This document shows positions 1-13,576 of a DNA stretch of 64,000 nt, piece after piece. Numbering within the stretch: position 1 is the first letter of the stretch; each line of letters opens with the position of its first letter. Source of the stretch: Lumnitzera littorea (Eukaryota > Streptophyta > Magnoliopsida > Myrtales > Combretaceae); contig JAMXBB010000003.1 in the NCBI GenBank assembly GCA_024138015.1, positions 31,676,537-31,740,536 on the forward strand, written 5' to 3'. The translations under genes were made by a program, and so were the position numbers. The notes under the pieces are model-generated. The model saw only the letters and a program-made list of their open reading frames with translations, had not been told where the DNA came from and did not search any database.

Positions 1-1727
1 TTGTAATTTGTATACAATGTGCCAAGATATTTTGATGTATTTATAGATATTATTTATAAAGGGCAAGTATTTATTGTATTTATATACTTTTCTACTGGTA
101 TATATTTTATAATAAAGTCCCATAGATAATTAAAGTATGTATGGAATTATAATAAATATATATAATTAGTGAGATTCTATTATATTGTATTATCTAAAAG
201 TTATCATTAGTCAGATAAATATCTAGAGGGGACATAAATATTTAGACCAACATATTATATAACTAAGGTCATTCTCACTGGATTGAGGGAAAGATATCTG
301 AGTTATATAAGTAGGTACACTAGATATAACTTGCTAATAGAAGACACCACATGTTTAATGTCATTGGTAATGTCATTGGTCTCTCATCTAAATGAATGAG
401 CGTAAATAATCTCTAAACTTGAGACTTTCATATATTCTATATATGGAATGTTGTGCTTTAATGCCGTTAAATGCAATATTTATTTGGATTGTACATAATA
501 TGGTTATTAGGTATGACATGAAATATAGAGATGATAGTGATAAGTCAAGATAAAATTTATCAATCTCTTGGATTAGAGAGTCGATATCTAAGGTCACTTA
601 GTTAAGATAATAGTGATTTGTAAATCCATGACCATGGCAAGTATTATTAAGTCTATTTTATCTTGTAAACTAAGTACAATGATTAAATGTTAATGACATG
701 ATATGTAATGGTTTAATTAGGATATCATTTGATGAAGAAATTTAGTTATACAGTAATTGGTTTATAGTAGTTTCTCGTTCATATTTTTTCTATTATGTTA
801 GATAACTAATAATTGCTGCCAAACAGTTTCCTTTGTTTATGTTTATATATATATTACCTCCGTGTATTGAAACCTAAAGGGTTGTATACTATAGCACAAT
901 TATAGGAACAAAGTTTTTATAAGAAATTTTAGTAGATACTAAAATTTATCAATATTAATTTCAAAACTAGAATAAATTGATCTGAAATAATAAATTGCAA
1001 GCAATTTATTTTATTGCTTAGTATATATATGCGGTTAAGTACCTTTTAAAAGTTATGTATTTTATTATTTCCTTTTTATGTATAAATAGATGGAATTTAT
1101 TAATTCCATGTTTAATTACTATCGAAAAGTTCATGGTAATTGAAAGGATATGAAATTTAGTAATTTTATATTCAATTGCAAAGGTCATGGCAATTTAAAG
1201 GTTGTTTGCCTTTAATTCTATGTTTAATTATTATATAATTGAAAGGTTGTGGCAATTGAAAAGTTCATGGAATAAAATGTCTCTTTCATTAATTTTAATT
1301 AATGTTTAAAAAGAGAAAAGAGTAGGAGAAAGAGTTTAAGATGATGATTCTCTATTTTTAGAGAAACACCTTAAGAAAAGGTGAGAAAGAGAGATAATTT
1401 TTACTTCCTAGTTTTTCTAATTATAATCCTAATTATCTAGTAATATAAAGGATTAAAATTTGTTCTTATTAATATGTGTGTGGATATTACTAGATGGATT
1501 ATATTTGGAGTCCTTATAGTGAATACATTTTAAAATAACAAATCGGATTCAGATTTTATTTGAACTCCATTCTCAAGAGGAAACGGTACTTTTTATCAAG
1601 AAAAATATAGTTTTATAATATTTTATCAACATATATTTTATTGCGTGTTACACATGGATCGTAAGATAGGTTTTATAGTTTAGTTTTTTTTTTCTACTAC
1701 GTTCTTTTTTATCTATAAAACCTAACA
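1..1727 (+). repeat. 5' LTR of the copia element
   Basis: It matches 7014-8784 along its whole length with scattered substitutions and indels and ends in CCTAACA, the same end as the right copy. The segment at about 1085-1290 holds short imperfect internal repeats built on AATTGAAAGG and TTCATGG. The right LTR has a different number of these units, which explains part of the length difference (about 1.73 versus 1.77 kb). Confidence 0.93.
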
Positions 1728-1728
1728 G

Positions 1729-1740
1729 TGATATCAAAGC
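1729..1740 (+). other. Primer-binding site of the copia element
   Basis: TGATATCAAAGC lies one base after the LTR end. It is a two-transition variant of TGGTATCAGAGC, the sequence complementary to the 3' end of initiator methionine tRNA that plant copia elements use to prime minus-strand synthesis. Confidence 0.85.
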
Positions 1741-3079
1741 AACTTATGTAACATGTAAAACATATGTTGGTATTGTCTTAGATTTGATTCATAGAATAAT
1801 TGTTATGATCTTTATGGGATTAATTTATTCATGTTTACATTATGGATCATGGAATCTTTTGCTTTTGGATCGAAAACATTTATATCTTTTATAAGTGTAA
1901 ATCGTTGTTTGATATCGATAGTATTTTTTTTTTATCCATGGATCGAGAAATTTCATAAATAATTTTTTTTTATGAGAATATGGTTATAGTAATCCCAAGT
2001 ATATATATCTGGATTATAATAATTATTTTAAATTAATTGGTTAATATGGTTTATGTTATTTATGGAGCTTTTATTACTTGCACATAATCATGAGTCTAGG
2101 CATGAATGTTTTTGTGTGAATATTTATGAATTTATTAAATAGGACTTATGTGTCCTTCAGATGGGTTGAGTTCGAAAAATGAATGTAATTTCATTTTTTT
2201 TTTTTTAGGGTTTATGTATCCATAGATAAAATGTAAATTGAGTGTATGTAGGTCTACGAACCCAAATTCAAATTCTATTTGTACTCTACTATCTATTTTT
2301 TTTTTTTAGAAAATTAGTTTTAGTACTAGAAATGGAAGATTGGAGGTCTATATTTACCTAAGACACAAACAATTCCAGAAGGCTAAAGAGAAGTTACATT
2401 TGAGTTAATGGATTTCGGTCCCATGACCATCTAGTGTAAGCCTAGTCTCGACCAATTTTAGTTAGTCCATGATCATTGCATTATTGTTTTATTATAGTTG
2501 TTTGATTTATTTTATGTATGTAAGTATTGTTAATGATTGACAATAGTATACATGTGGTGAGACATTATAAAATCCCCTAAATATATTAAGTCAAGGTTTG
2601 ACAATGTTGCCCTCCAATTATAAATTATAAAATAGTTAAGATTTTATGTGAGTCGGTATAATTCAGTTTTAGGCTCATATTAAATAACTATAATTTTTAT
2701 AATTTACTACCGGGTTGACTAAAATTGAATTGTTGATTTGTTAGCTTAGCTAAGGTTAAAAATTTAATAGGTAAGTATTAGGTTTTAAAGTTACACTTTA
2801 AAAAGTAGCCCAATAAGAAATCTAAAAGTCATATAGTTTTATGATTGGCAAGTTCATTAAGGCTTACTTAAAATAATGTAATATGTAGGTACAACTCAAC
2901 TGTGTGCATATTAATTTTATTTAGAATTTTGGATCCACTAGAAAACCTTTCAACGGGATTTTCCAAATCTAATAGAGGGGGCTATTAGATTTGAATAAAA
3001 TAGTAGGAGATAATTTAAAAGTCTTTTTATAAAATAAATTCATAAATACTAAACTCTGCATCTTTTTTGTAGATCCAAT
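1741..3079 (+). other. Copia untranslated leader
   Basis: AT-rich sequence between the primer-binding site and the gag start, with several T-runs (for example near 1925, 2195 and 2295). I see no reading frame of note. A leader of 1.3 kb is long for a copia element and could contain an older insertion or a decayed coding segment. Confidence 0.6.
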
Positions 3080-3895
3080 ATGGCAAATAGCAATAATAAC
3101 ATTTCACTACAATCTATTCTTAATAAAGACAATATCCTCATTTAACTAAATTTCCTTGATTGGATGAGGAAATTAAAAATTGTCCTTAGGCATGAAAGGA
3201 AATTATATATCTTAGAAGAGGAAGAAATTAAAGAATTGGGCGAAGCTGCCACCATAGAAGAATATGAGCAATATTGAAAATACTTGGAGGACTCTATTGA
3301 TGTTCAATATCTCATGCTATTTGCAATGTCATTTGAATCGTAGAAGCAACATGAGAATATGTTTATAAGAGAGATATATGCTCACTTGTTGGAGCTATTC
3401 TAGGAAAGTGCTAGGGCCGAACAGTACAATACGTCTCGGACCTCATTTAATTGTAAGATGGTTAAGGGGAGCCAAGTTGGGCCTTATGTACTCAAAATGA
3501 TAGGGTACATAGAGAGGCTTCAGAGCTTAGGCTCCAAGTTAGATGAAAAATTGGCTATCAATCTAATATTGGCTTCTCTATTAGATTCCTTCTCCCAGTT
3601 TGTCATGAACTATAACATGAACGAAATGGAGAGGTCTTTAATAGATTTGCTTGCTATGTTGAGGATAGTTAAAAAGGACTTAAAGTCTAAGTTAAAGATG
3701 CCTCAAGAGGTTCTCTTTATTGGTAAGTCAAAAAGGAGAAAGGTTAATGGAACTAATAATTCTAAGGGTAAGCAAGTGGAGAAAGGTAAGCAATCCAAGC
3801 TCAAGAAGGGGCAACAAAAGCCTAATTCTGATAAGAAGAAAGCAATATGTTTCCATAATGGTAAGAAGGGCCATTAGAAGAGGAATTGTATTTAA
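3080..3895 (+). pseudogene. copia gag (nucleocapsid), broken
   Basis: Gag forms the virus-like particle and binds the element RNA. A plausible start ATG at 3080 opens a frame stopped by TAA at 3143-3145. The same frame then reads on with gag-like residues (FLDWMRKLK, then an acidic EEEEI stretch), and the central part at 3458-3877 is open for 139 codons. The C-terminus is Lys-rich and ends in a zinc knuckle at about 3846-3890. There the second Cys is replaced by Asn, and TAG at 3875-3877 stands where these knuckles usually carry Trp after GH. It is clearly non-functional. Confidence 0.85.
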
Positions 3896-6800
3896 TTTAA
3901 GAAAAAAAATATTAAGTGAGAATAATACCTTAGGTATCTTTATGATTGAATGCAATCTTTCTATTTTTTCTACATGGGTCATAAATACAGGACGTGGTTC
4001 TCACATCTATCTTGACTTGCAAGGTTTAAAGAAATGGACCTACGAGTAGCTAATGAAGCGAGAGTTATTACTTTGGCTATAGGAACCTATATGATTTCTT
4101 TACCTAGTGGACTTATATTAGAAATAGAGAATTGTTATTATGTCCCTAGTTTCACCAAAAACATAATTTTGGTATCATGTTTAGATACCAAGGGATTTGT
4201 TTTGCAGTTTAAAAATAGAAGTTGTTCATTTTATATGAAGGAAATATTTTATGGTGATAGAACATTAGTTAATGGTCTTTATATTCTTAATACTAATGAA
4301 TCTGTTCATTGCATTGAGACTAAGAAATAGAAAACTCATGATTCAAATTTAACTTACCTATGGCATTGTAGACTTGGTCATGTAAACGAGAAATGCTTAG
4401 CTGAACTTCATTCTGAAGGGTATTTGGATTCATTTGATTTTGAATCTATAGTTACTTACAAAGCATGTTTACAAGGTAAAATGGCTAAGAAACCTTTTAC
4501 AAAGAAAGGTAAAAGGGCAAAAGAGTTATTAGAACTCGTACACAGTGATGTGTATAGGCCATTATCAACTCAAGTTAGAGGTAGATTTTCTTACTTTGTG
4601 ACTTTTATTGATGATTTAAGTAGGTATGGATTTATCTACTTAATGAGGTATAAGTTAGAGACTTTTGAGAAATTCAAAGAATTTAAAAGTAAAGTAGAAA
4701 ATCAACTTGGTAAGAAGATAAAAACACTTCGTAGTAATAGAGGTAGAGAATATCTTAGTTAAGAGTTCATTGACTACTTGAAGGAGTGTGGAATAATTTC
4801 ACAATTCACACCTCCTGGAACACCAAAGTGGAATGGTATCTCAGAGAGGAGAAACCGTATCTTAATGTACATGGTTAGGTCAATGATGAGTCATGTGAGT
4901 CTTCCTTTAACTTTTTAGGGTTATGCCTTGGAAACAACAGCATATACATTGAACCATGTTCCAACTAAGGCAGTAGATAAAATGCTATATTAGTTATGGT
5001 TTGGAAGGAAACCCAATTTATCTTATCTTAAAGTTTGAGGCTATGATACTTACATGAAGAGTGGATTCTCTGATAAGCTTGCAATAAAGTCTATTAAATG
5101 CACATTTATAGAATATCCCAAAGAAACTAAGGGATGCTACTTTTATCTTCTAAGTGAGAACAAAGTGTTTGTTGCTCGATATACTACATTCTTAGAGAGA
5201 GAGTTTATCTTTAAAGAAATTAGTGGGAGTAAAGTAGATCTTCAAGAAATTCAAGATTCCGTAAATGAGTTGGAACACAAGCAATTGGGTGTGAAACAAA
5301 CATCACAAGTACTTATGGTGCTACAATTAGAGATTGCTCTTGAAATGTGAGAACTACATAGGTCAATAAGAGTACGTCGAGAACTTGAAAGGTTAAATTT
5401 ACTCATAACACATTAGGAAGAAGTACTACTCGTAGAAAATGATGAACCATTGACATATGAAGAAGCAATTGCTTCACCAGACTTTAAGAAATTGTTAAAA
5501 GCCATGAAATTTGAGATGGACTCTAGGTATACTAACCAAGTATGGGATTTGGTAGATGCACCAATTCGGGTAAAACCTATAGGGTGCAAATGGGTTTTTC
5601 AAAAGAAGACTGACATAGATGGAAATGTAAGTACCTATAAAGCTAGGCTAGTAGCAAAAGTTTTTGCTCAATGTCATGGAATTGATTATGATGAAACTTT
5701 TTTGCCAGTAGTAATGCTTAAGTCTATTCAAATTTTGCTTACAATAGCAGCTTATAAAGATTATGAGATTTAGCAAATGGATGTTAAAACAACTTTCTTA
5801 AATGGAAAGTTAAAGAAGGAAGTGTACATGGTACAACCTGTAGGTTTTATAGCACTTGAGAATATCAATAAAATCTGTAAGTTGAAGAGATTCATTTATG
5901 GATTGAAGCAAGCTTCTCGAAGCTGGAATTTGAGATTCAATGAGGTAGTGAAGGAATTTGGCTATCTTAAGAATCTAAAAGAACCTTGTGTTTATAAGAA
6001 GGTGAATGGGAGCATGATTGTGTTCTTAGTTTTATATGTTGATGATATCCTTTTGATTGGAAATGATATACCTATCCTAGAGTCTACCAAAGCTTGGTTA
6101 GGTAAGTGCTTCTCCATAAAAGACTTAGGAGAAGTAGCCTATATCTTAGGAATTAAGATATACCGAAATAAGTATAAGAGGTTGCTTGGTCTAAGTCAAA
6201 GAACGTATGTTGACAAAGTATTAAATAGATTCAATATGCAAAATTCTAAGAGGGGATTCTTGCCTATGTCACATGGTGTACATTTCTCTAAGGTAATGTG
6301 TCCAAAAACACAAGAGAAGGATAAAATGGATAGAGTACCATATGCCTTGGCAATTGGGTCCATAATGTATGCCATGATATGTATGTAGCTAGACATCGCT
6401 TATGCTGTAAGCACGACCAGTAGATATTAAGCTTACCTAGGTAACGGTCATTAGGCTACTATTAACACTATTCTCAAGTATCTGAGAAGAATAATAGATT
6501 TGTTCTTGGTTTATGGAGGAGACAAGGAACTAGTTGTAAGAGGATATATTGATGCTAGTTTCCAAACATATCATGATGATTTGAAATCACAGCAAAGTTA
6601 TGTGTTTTCCTTAAACCATGGAGCTGTTTGTTGGAGGAGCACTTACTTAACTAAGCTAAGTATATAGCGGCTTCTGAAGTAGCTAAAGAAGCCGTATGGA
6701 TTAGAAACTTTATCTTTGAGTTAGGAGTAGTTCCAAGTATTGTAGATCTTGTTACACTAAATTGTGATAACAATACAGCTATAGCTTAGGCTATGGAACC

Positions 6801-7000
6801 AAGGTCTCACTAGAGGTCTAAATATGTACTTTAAAAATTTCACATCCTCAAAGAGATAGTTCAAAGAGGTGATGTGTTGGTTTACAGAGTAGCAACAGAT
6901 GAAAATGTTGCTGATGCACTCATAAAGGCCTTACCTTAGTAGAAATATGAGACCCATGTAAGGAGCTTAAGACTTAGAGCTTATAGTGCTTAGCAATAGT
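3896..7000 (+). pseudogene. copia pol (protease, integrase, RT, RNase H), broken
   Basis: The domains follow the copia order. The protease site is at 3971-4003: STWVINTGRGSHI, where the catalytic Asp (codon 3984-3986) is Asn and the conserved Cys is Arg. A GAG-pre-integrase region follows at 4034-4330. Integrase shows the LWH...RLGH zinc region at about 4360, HSDV at about 4540 and LRSNRG at about 4730, where the second catalytic Asp is Asn (4736-4738). The NGISERRNR stretch at about 4833 keeps the catalytic Glu. RT runs from about 5450 to 6388 with an intact YVDD (6035-6046) and the QMDVKTTFLNG block. RNase H remains lie at about 6480-6990, with IDASFQ and NVADAL. Stops at 4760, 4916, 5036 and 5771 break the frame, the last three at conserved Trp positions. 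Confidence 0.93.
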
Positions 7001-7002
7001 GC

Positions 7003-7011
7003 AAGTGGGAG
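7003..7011 (+). other. Polypurine tract of the copia element
   Basis: AAGTGGGAG lies directly before the TG that opens the 3' LTR at 7012. This is the expected place and composition for the plus-strand primer. Confidence 0.8.
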
Positions 7012-8784
7012 TGTTGTAATTTGTCTATAATGTGACAAGATATTTTGATGTATTTAGGGATATTATTTATAAAAGGTAAGTATTTATTGTATTTATATAC
7101 TTTTCTACTGGTATATATTTTATAACAAAGTCCCATAAATAATTAGAGTATGTATCAAATTATAATAAAGGTGTAATATCAATGAGATTCCATTATATTG
7201 TATTATCTAAAAGTTGTCCTTAATTGGATAAATATTTAGTAGGGACATAGATATTTAGATAATATGTTATATAACTAAGGTCATTCTTATTAGATCGATG
7301 GAAAGATATTCGAGTTATACAAGTGAGTATCTAAAGTTAAGTAGGTACACTGGACACGACTTGTTAATTGAGGATACCACATGTTTAATGTCATTAGTCT
7401 CTCATCTAAATAAACAAGTGTAAATAATCCCTAGTCTTGAATCCTTCGTATATTTTATATATGGAATGTTGTGCTTTAATGTCTTTAAACGTGGTCTTTA
7501 TTTAAATTGTAAGTAATACGGTTATTAGGTATGACATGAAATATAGAGAGGATAGAAACGAGTTAAGATAGAATTCATCACTCTCTTAGATTAGGGAGTC
7601 AATATCTAGGGCCACTTGATTAAGATAATTGTTATCTGTAAGCCTGTAGCCATGACAAGTATTATTAAGTCTATTTTATCTTAGAAACCAAGAAAATGAT
7701 TACACGTTGATGACATGACATGCATTAGTTTAATTAGGATATCATTTGATGAAGAGATTTAATTACATAGTAATTGGTTCATAATGGTTTCTCATTCACA
7801 CTTTTTCTATTACATTAGATAACTAATAACTATTGCTAGACAGCTACCTTGGTTTATGTTTATATATACATTACTTTTGTATATAGAAACTTAGAGGGTT
7901 ATACATTATAGCACGATTAATAGGAACAAAGTTTTGACAAGAAATTTTATTTGATATTAAATTTTTCAATATTTATTTCTTAGTTAGAATAAATTGTTTT
8001 GAAATAATAAATTGGAAGCAATTTTTTTTATTGCATAGTATATATTTGCAGTTAAATACCTTTTAAATGTTATGTATTTTATTATTGCCTTTTCGTGTAT
8101 AAATAGATGGAATTTATTAATTCCATACTTAATGACAATCGAAAAGTTTATGACAATTGAAAGGTTTATGACAATTGAAAGGATATGGAATTTATTAATT
8201 TTATATTCAATTGCAAAGTTCATATCAATTAAATGGTTGTTTGCCTTTAATTTTATGTTTAATTATTATACAATTAAAAGGTTAAGACAATTGAAAAGTT
8301 CATAGAATGAAAGGTCTCTTTCATTAATTTTAATTAATGTTTAAAAAGAAATAAGAGTAAGAGAAAGAGTTATGATAATGGTTTTCTATTTTTAGATAAA
8401 TATCTTAAGAAAAGGCTACAGAGAGAGATATATAATTTTTTCTTCCTAATTTTTTTGTTTCTATTTCTAATTCTAATTCTAGTTATCTAGCAATATAATG
8501 GATTAGAATTTGTTCTTGTTAATGTATGTGTGGATATTACTAGAGGGATTACTTTTAGAGTCTTTGTGGTAAACACATTTTGAAATAATAAATCAGAATC
8601 AAACTTCAATTGAACTTTATCCTTAGGAGGAGACGGTATTTTTTATCAGGGAAAAAGTAATTTTATAATCTTTTATTAACATATATTTTATTGCATGTTA
8701 CACATAGATCTTTGGATATGTTCTATAGTTTAGTTTTTTCTTTTTCTTTTCCACTGCATTCTTTTTTATCTATAAAGCCTAACA
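7012..8784 (+). repeat. 3' LTR of the copia element
   Basis: It starts TGTTGTAATTTG after the polypurine tract and ends CCTAACA at 8784, matching the left LTR. An AATTGAAAGGTTTATGAC unit is repeated at about 8150-8190 and is expanded relative to the left copy. The adjacent bases after 8784 are TAAGT; the matching left flank is outside the window. Confidence 0.93.
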
Positions 8785-8910
8785 TAAGTGACATGAATAA
8801 CAATCTCTTTATGAGATGGATTAGGTTTGATTCTCTTCTTCTTAGTAATTGTAATATGATAGTTGGGAAAAAAAAAAAGAAAAAAGAGAAAGAATGTCAT
8901 TGCCTCTCTA

Positions 8911-9329
8911 TTATAATGGCATTACACATTGCCGATGTAGAATGTGAAGTACTTAGTGAGATGTTAATGTGGTGTTTAAAGGGAAATAAAATATTTCCAA
9001 ACTTAGTTCCCTTATTGAATTCCTATCTCTAGAAACCTGGATTGAAATCTTAAGACTCTAATTTCATTAAAGCATCAAAGTCATGACACCTACTCCACAT
9101 ATATGCATGAATATGTTTTCTTATAATGGCATTGCACATTGTTGATGTGGAATGTGAGGTACTTAGCAAGATGCTAATGTGGTGTTTAGAGGGAAATAAA
9201 ATAATTGCAAACTTATTCCCTTATTGAACCCCTATCTCTAGAAACTTAGATTAAAACCTTAAGACTTTAATTTTATTGAAGCACTAAAGTCATGACGCCT
9301 ACCCTACATGTATGCATGAATATGTTTTC
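8911..9329 (+). repeat. Two-copy tandem duplication, about 210-bp unit
   Basis: 8911-9120 and 9121-9329 are head-to-tail copies. Both begin TTATAATGGCATT and end ATGCATGAATATGTTTTC, with scattered substitutions between them. Neither copy has coding capacity that is conserved between the two. The duplication starts about 125 bp beyond the copia 3' LTR. Confidence 0.93.
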
Positions 9330-12300
9330 TGACCCACTTCTTTAAGCATGAGAACAAAACAATATATATATATATATATAAATGCCAACACCTACTTTGT
9401 TAATGGAGTTTCCATGAAACATGATGCTTACATGATGTTTGAGTTAGTAGATCTTATTTTAACCCAAGTTGTTAAACTTGCAATTCTATCTTATTTTAAC
9501 TCAAGTTTCAACAATCTATGTAAATTAGCTCTTAGAAACTATAAATATGCTTATAAAATCATAAAGAATCAAAACATATGATGTAAATAAAGAAATATAA
9601 TATAAATTTTTGTCATAATATCAATTATAATGCAAATAATTAGGTATTTTAATGCATAAAACTAACATACAAATCTTAGTATCGTTATATATTATATTAC
9701 AAAATAAATCATTATGATAAAATACTAAATTAAAATAAAACGTTACCTTTCTCATGTATGTATAAAACCAATCGATTTCTAAAAAGGATTACTACTATTT
9801 TACCATCATCAAAACTATTATAAGCTCGCTCAAATATAAACATAATTGTTATTATAATTATCATTATTGCCAACTAATTATTGGTACTATTGCTAATAAT
9901 ATCCATGTTTTCTTACTTTAAATCCCATAAAGCATCGGTTCATACTTCATCTTCGATGGCATTGATATCATAAATCTCCCAATCAACTTTAATCTCACTT
10001 CATGGACCATGACTCTCCATTTCTACAAGGACAATAATTTGTTTGCATAATATAGCATTCATCTTTTTTCTTACTTCTTACACATAAAAAGATATTCAAT
10101 GAATCATCATTTTATAAATTAAATATATCTTCTTCTTTAATTTTTTCTTCATCTTCAGAAGGAGATCTTTAATAGTAAAGCTGGTAATGTAATCAATTTA
10201 ATAAAGAAGTAAATATGGTATCATTTTGTTCACAATTTGATTGACTCCATATGTAATTTGTCAAATATTTTATATTTATATTTACCCATTTATTAATTAT
10301 ATCAAGAGATCCTAATACATTCATGTTGATGGATTTACATGTGTAAGTTGAAATTTGGCACAACATAGTTATGGCACATCAACTTAAATTGCTACGTATA
10401 CTTGTACCTATTTAACCTAAATTGTATATGCTTTGCCACATTAACTTCAAAATGTCTCCATAAAATTCAATTCATATTAATAACTTGTTGAATTCAACAA
10501 TTATATGGTAACTTTAGGTTGTTGTATATAATGATTTTATTTATCATTTCGAGATAGGCTTTGGAAGAGAACATAGGAGTGATAGAAGGGAATTCTTTAT
10601 TTTGTTGTTGTTATCAAGTAATTTTCAATGTACATTTATAGGTCCCAAATAGGGAATGTACAAGAATTGAACTAATCAACTTAATAGTTTAAGTTTTTTC
10701 AAAAATTTCTTCTATTTTGTTTGTGAAAGCAAAAAGTTGATAACTGAATTATGATACCAATAAATATATGTGTAGAGAATAAAGTAAAATAATTATGATG
10801 ATGTCCTGTGCATCAATTTACTTTTTTAGTTTTACATTAGGCTCTAGTCAAATCAAACTATTTTCTATTATACTCTTAAGAAAAATCATATAGCTATAAG
10901 TGTACAATTGTTAGTGCTTTACCTCTTGCTCTCACCCTTAGTAAAAGTATACAGATCTTCAACTAATCTAATACTCCCTTAAAGTATTTTAGCCAAAAAT
11001 AAGTTATTGCTTTGCCTTGCATTGTCATCTTAGCAAAAGGACGAAAAATTACAATAACTTGATCATTAACTCCAAATAATGTTATTGCAACTTCCTTAAC
11101 ACATTTGCTTAAGCAAACTCTAAGTCGTAAGAGCACATTCTACTTTTTTTCCTTGTCCCTCTATTTTCTCTTATCCTTTCTACTTCCTTTTTTTTTTACC
11201 TTACACTTTCATAAGCTATATAACAATAAGAATACATAGCGTTAGATTAAAGATTAACCTTGCTATATCTTGCTTGTTCTTCTCTTAGCTTGCTTGGAAT
11301 CCTTAAATGTCTTGATCTTACATTCAAAATCTATAAAATTAGGTAAGAGTTTAATCTTTTCGAATGAATTTGCCGCTTAACTATAACTTGTTAAATGTTC
11401 TTGAAACATTATAATGTGAATCTTGCATGCTTAAATAATTGGGAATACTCGTAATCTTATTTGAAGTTATACATGCGAATGTCTTGGTGACATTAATTTT
11501 CCATAAATAAATTTGCTGGTGAGTTCCCTAGAAGAAATGGCATTTATACAACTTGACCTTGTAACATAAAATCTTCTCATAATTCTTATTCGTTGTTCAT
11601 TTAAATTGGATGGGTAAATATAATTTCGATTTAGGTTGAATATCTCAAAAAATAATCTAAAAACACAAATTATTTATATAACATTTAAATTTAAAATATC
11701 TACAACAAACATGTCCAAATCTTTAAAGATTGAATCTTTATGCAATAAATTCATGTTTCCTTTCCAAAAGCTTGTTATAATTAGGTATATTGCCTGAATA
11801 TATCCAACTCATGATGTTAGGTCTTGAACCATAATGATTGTATATCTATTAAAAACATAAAGATCTAGAATGAACTTATGATTTGATATAGATTTATTTC
11901 GATGCTTCTTGTGTCATCTAGATGCTTCTTACCTAAGCACACTTCATTTTAATAAAGTAAATAATGTTTTGAAAATGTCCTTTATATGCACCATATGCCT
12001 TCTTCTTTCTAATGACCTTTTATTATGAGCCTCCACCTTCTACTGAGCATTTACTTGTATATTTCACTTTTATTTTTTCTATACTTAATAAGTAAGTTAG
12101 ATAACACATATTGTATTTTGTTATAACTAAAACTAACCATAAAATTTAGCAGCATTTAGTATAAATTTCACTTCAACACTTGTAATAGTAAAAAATGAGG
12201 TGGAGGAAGTAGTAGAGGTGATATGGTGTCATGGCATAATCATGGTTAGCAATAGTGATGACAATGGTAATGGTTGTAGGGTTAGAAGTGATGAGACGAT

Positions 12301-13433
12301 AATAATAGTGGTAATAAAATTGGTGTTGTGTATTGGTAGCAACAATAATAAGGTTTATTGCAACAATATTGATGCATGGCGATGTTAATCATGGCAATGG
12401 TGAATCAAAGAGTAAGATTAGTCATGATAGTGCTTATGTGATAATGATGACGGTGATGTAGCGGAATGGTAGTATAGATGGTTATAATGGTGCTAGTGTA
12501 ATTGTGGTGTGAAAAAATGCCAAACGATTATAATACCTTATAATTGTGTAAAGAGAATAGTATTATTACGCGATAAAAGATAATAGCTATTCGCTTGAAG
12601 AGGTAATAAAAAGACTTTAGGATAATCAATCTTATATTAACTTATAATTAAATAAGGAAATAAGTACAGTGTAAAAAGTAATTATACCATTAAGTTGTTG
12701 TCACTTTGAAAGTGAATTAAAGAGGTGATAAAATGTTAAATTCTAATAATTAAATAACAAAATTGAAAAAAGATAAGGTCCACAGGATTGTACGGACACA
12801 TTTAATTTTGAAATCATAGTCAGATATCAAATCAAATCCGAATACATTACGATGTGCTAAAGTTTTTGCACGGGTGAAATAATGGTGAATGAAGAGATGT
12901 TCGTACAGTTGCAGTAAAAAAGTAATTGGATAATAACAACTTACGATATAAAACACTATCAAATCAAATGGACAATATTCACCCTAATCCCTAGATGGCC
13001 AGGCCTATAGTTCTGATAATAATAATAATGAAAAAAAGCGTCTATACCCATCGTTTTCACCGGCGACTGCATCGCTTTAATTTGCTTGAGCTGTCTTCGG
13101 ATTCGTTTTGCCCTAGAAGAGAGACCGAGAGGTTATTTATATCACCATATATTTATATTTTTATAACATGTTCGAACAATTATTGAAACGAGAGATTGAG
13201 AGCGTATTATATTTTGAAATTGCGGCCAGAAACTTTTGGTCTTTCCCTATATTTATTTTTCTGTAGTGCTTTTGTAAATATTAGAAGATAAATTGAAAAT
13301 TTTCTTTATACACCCCTAATAGGTATCTTTACGTCAGCGTTAACCCGGCGGATTATATTTTGTTTTCCTTTTTCTTTTTTCCCCCTCTGACTTGATCTCC
13401 ATTCTTCCCTTATAATAACAAACACATTAAGTC
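9330..13433. other. Non-coding AT-rich region upstream of the MYB gene
   Basis: I see no convincing gene. Visible items are a (TA)n run at 9362-9380 and a stretch at about 12190-12520 that is poor in C on the plus strand and made of drifting GTG/ATG/AAT triplets, like an eroded trinucleotide repeat. Short open frames here have no recognisable domains. ACGTCA at 13331-13336, about 100 bp before the TATA box, could be a bZIP (TGA-type) half-site; this is inference only. Confidence 0.6.
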
Positions 13434-13441
13434 TATATATA
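13434..13441 (+). promoter_or_regulatory. Probable TATA box of the MYB gene
   Basis: TATATATA lies 136 bp before the start codon in a local setting without other TATA candidates. Transcription would start roughly 30 bp downstream, giving a 5' leader of about 105 nt that includes the GA tract at 13550-13571. Confidence 0.6.
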
Positions 13442-13549
13442 CCCACTCAACTCCAAGTCTTCGAAAACTACTCAAAGTCTTGCCCTTTAGTTTGGAAGAA
13501 AAACAAGAGAACTTCGGCTTTACTCGTGTTTTGTGTACGTTGAAGAAAG

Positions 13550-13571
13550 AAGAGAGAGAGAGAGAGAGAGA
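13550..13571 (+). repeat. (GA)n microsatellite in the MYB 5' leader
   Basis: An almost pure run of AG dinucleotides ends 5 bp before the start codon. GA/CT tracts are common in plant 5' leaders, where they can bind BPC-type GAGA factors. Here it is probably polymorphic in length. Confidence 0.85.
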
Positions 13572-13576
13572 TAGAG

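Larger units (their letters stand above)
1..8784 (+). mobile_element. Ty1/copia LTR retrotransposon, nearly full length, decayed
   Basis: Two similar long terminal repeats (1-1727 and 7012-8784) flank an interior with a primer-binding site, a gag-like region, and a pol region in the copia order protease, integrase, reverse transcriptase, RNase H. Position 1 matches position 7014 of the right LTR, which starts with TG at 7012, so the window appears to begin two bases inside the element and the left target duplication cannot be checked. The LTRs differ at 5 of their first 60 aligned bases, so the insertion is not recent. Many in-frame stops show that it is dead. The LTRs are long for a copia element. 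I do not assign a lineage firmly. Confidence 0.95.

Noticed and set aside
388..597. Minus-strand open frame of 69 codons in the copia 5' LTR
   Set aside because: It lies inside an LTR, is not preserved in the right LTR, and has no domain.
8072..8305. Open frame with repeated MTIE(K/R)FMTIER residues
   Set aside because: The peptide repeat comes from the short DNA repeats inside the copia 3' LTR. It is absent as a frame in the left LTR.
12200..12388. 62-codon open frame in the GTG/ATG-rich stretch
   Set aside because: The composition follows the eroded triplet repeat and no domain is visible.
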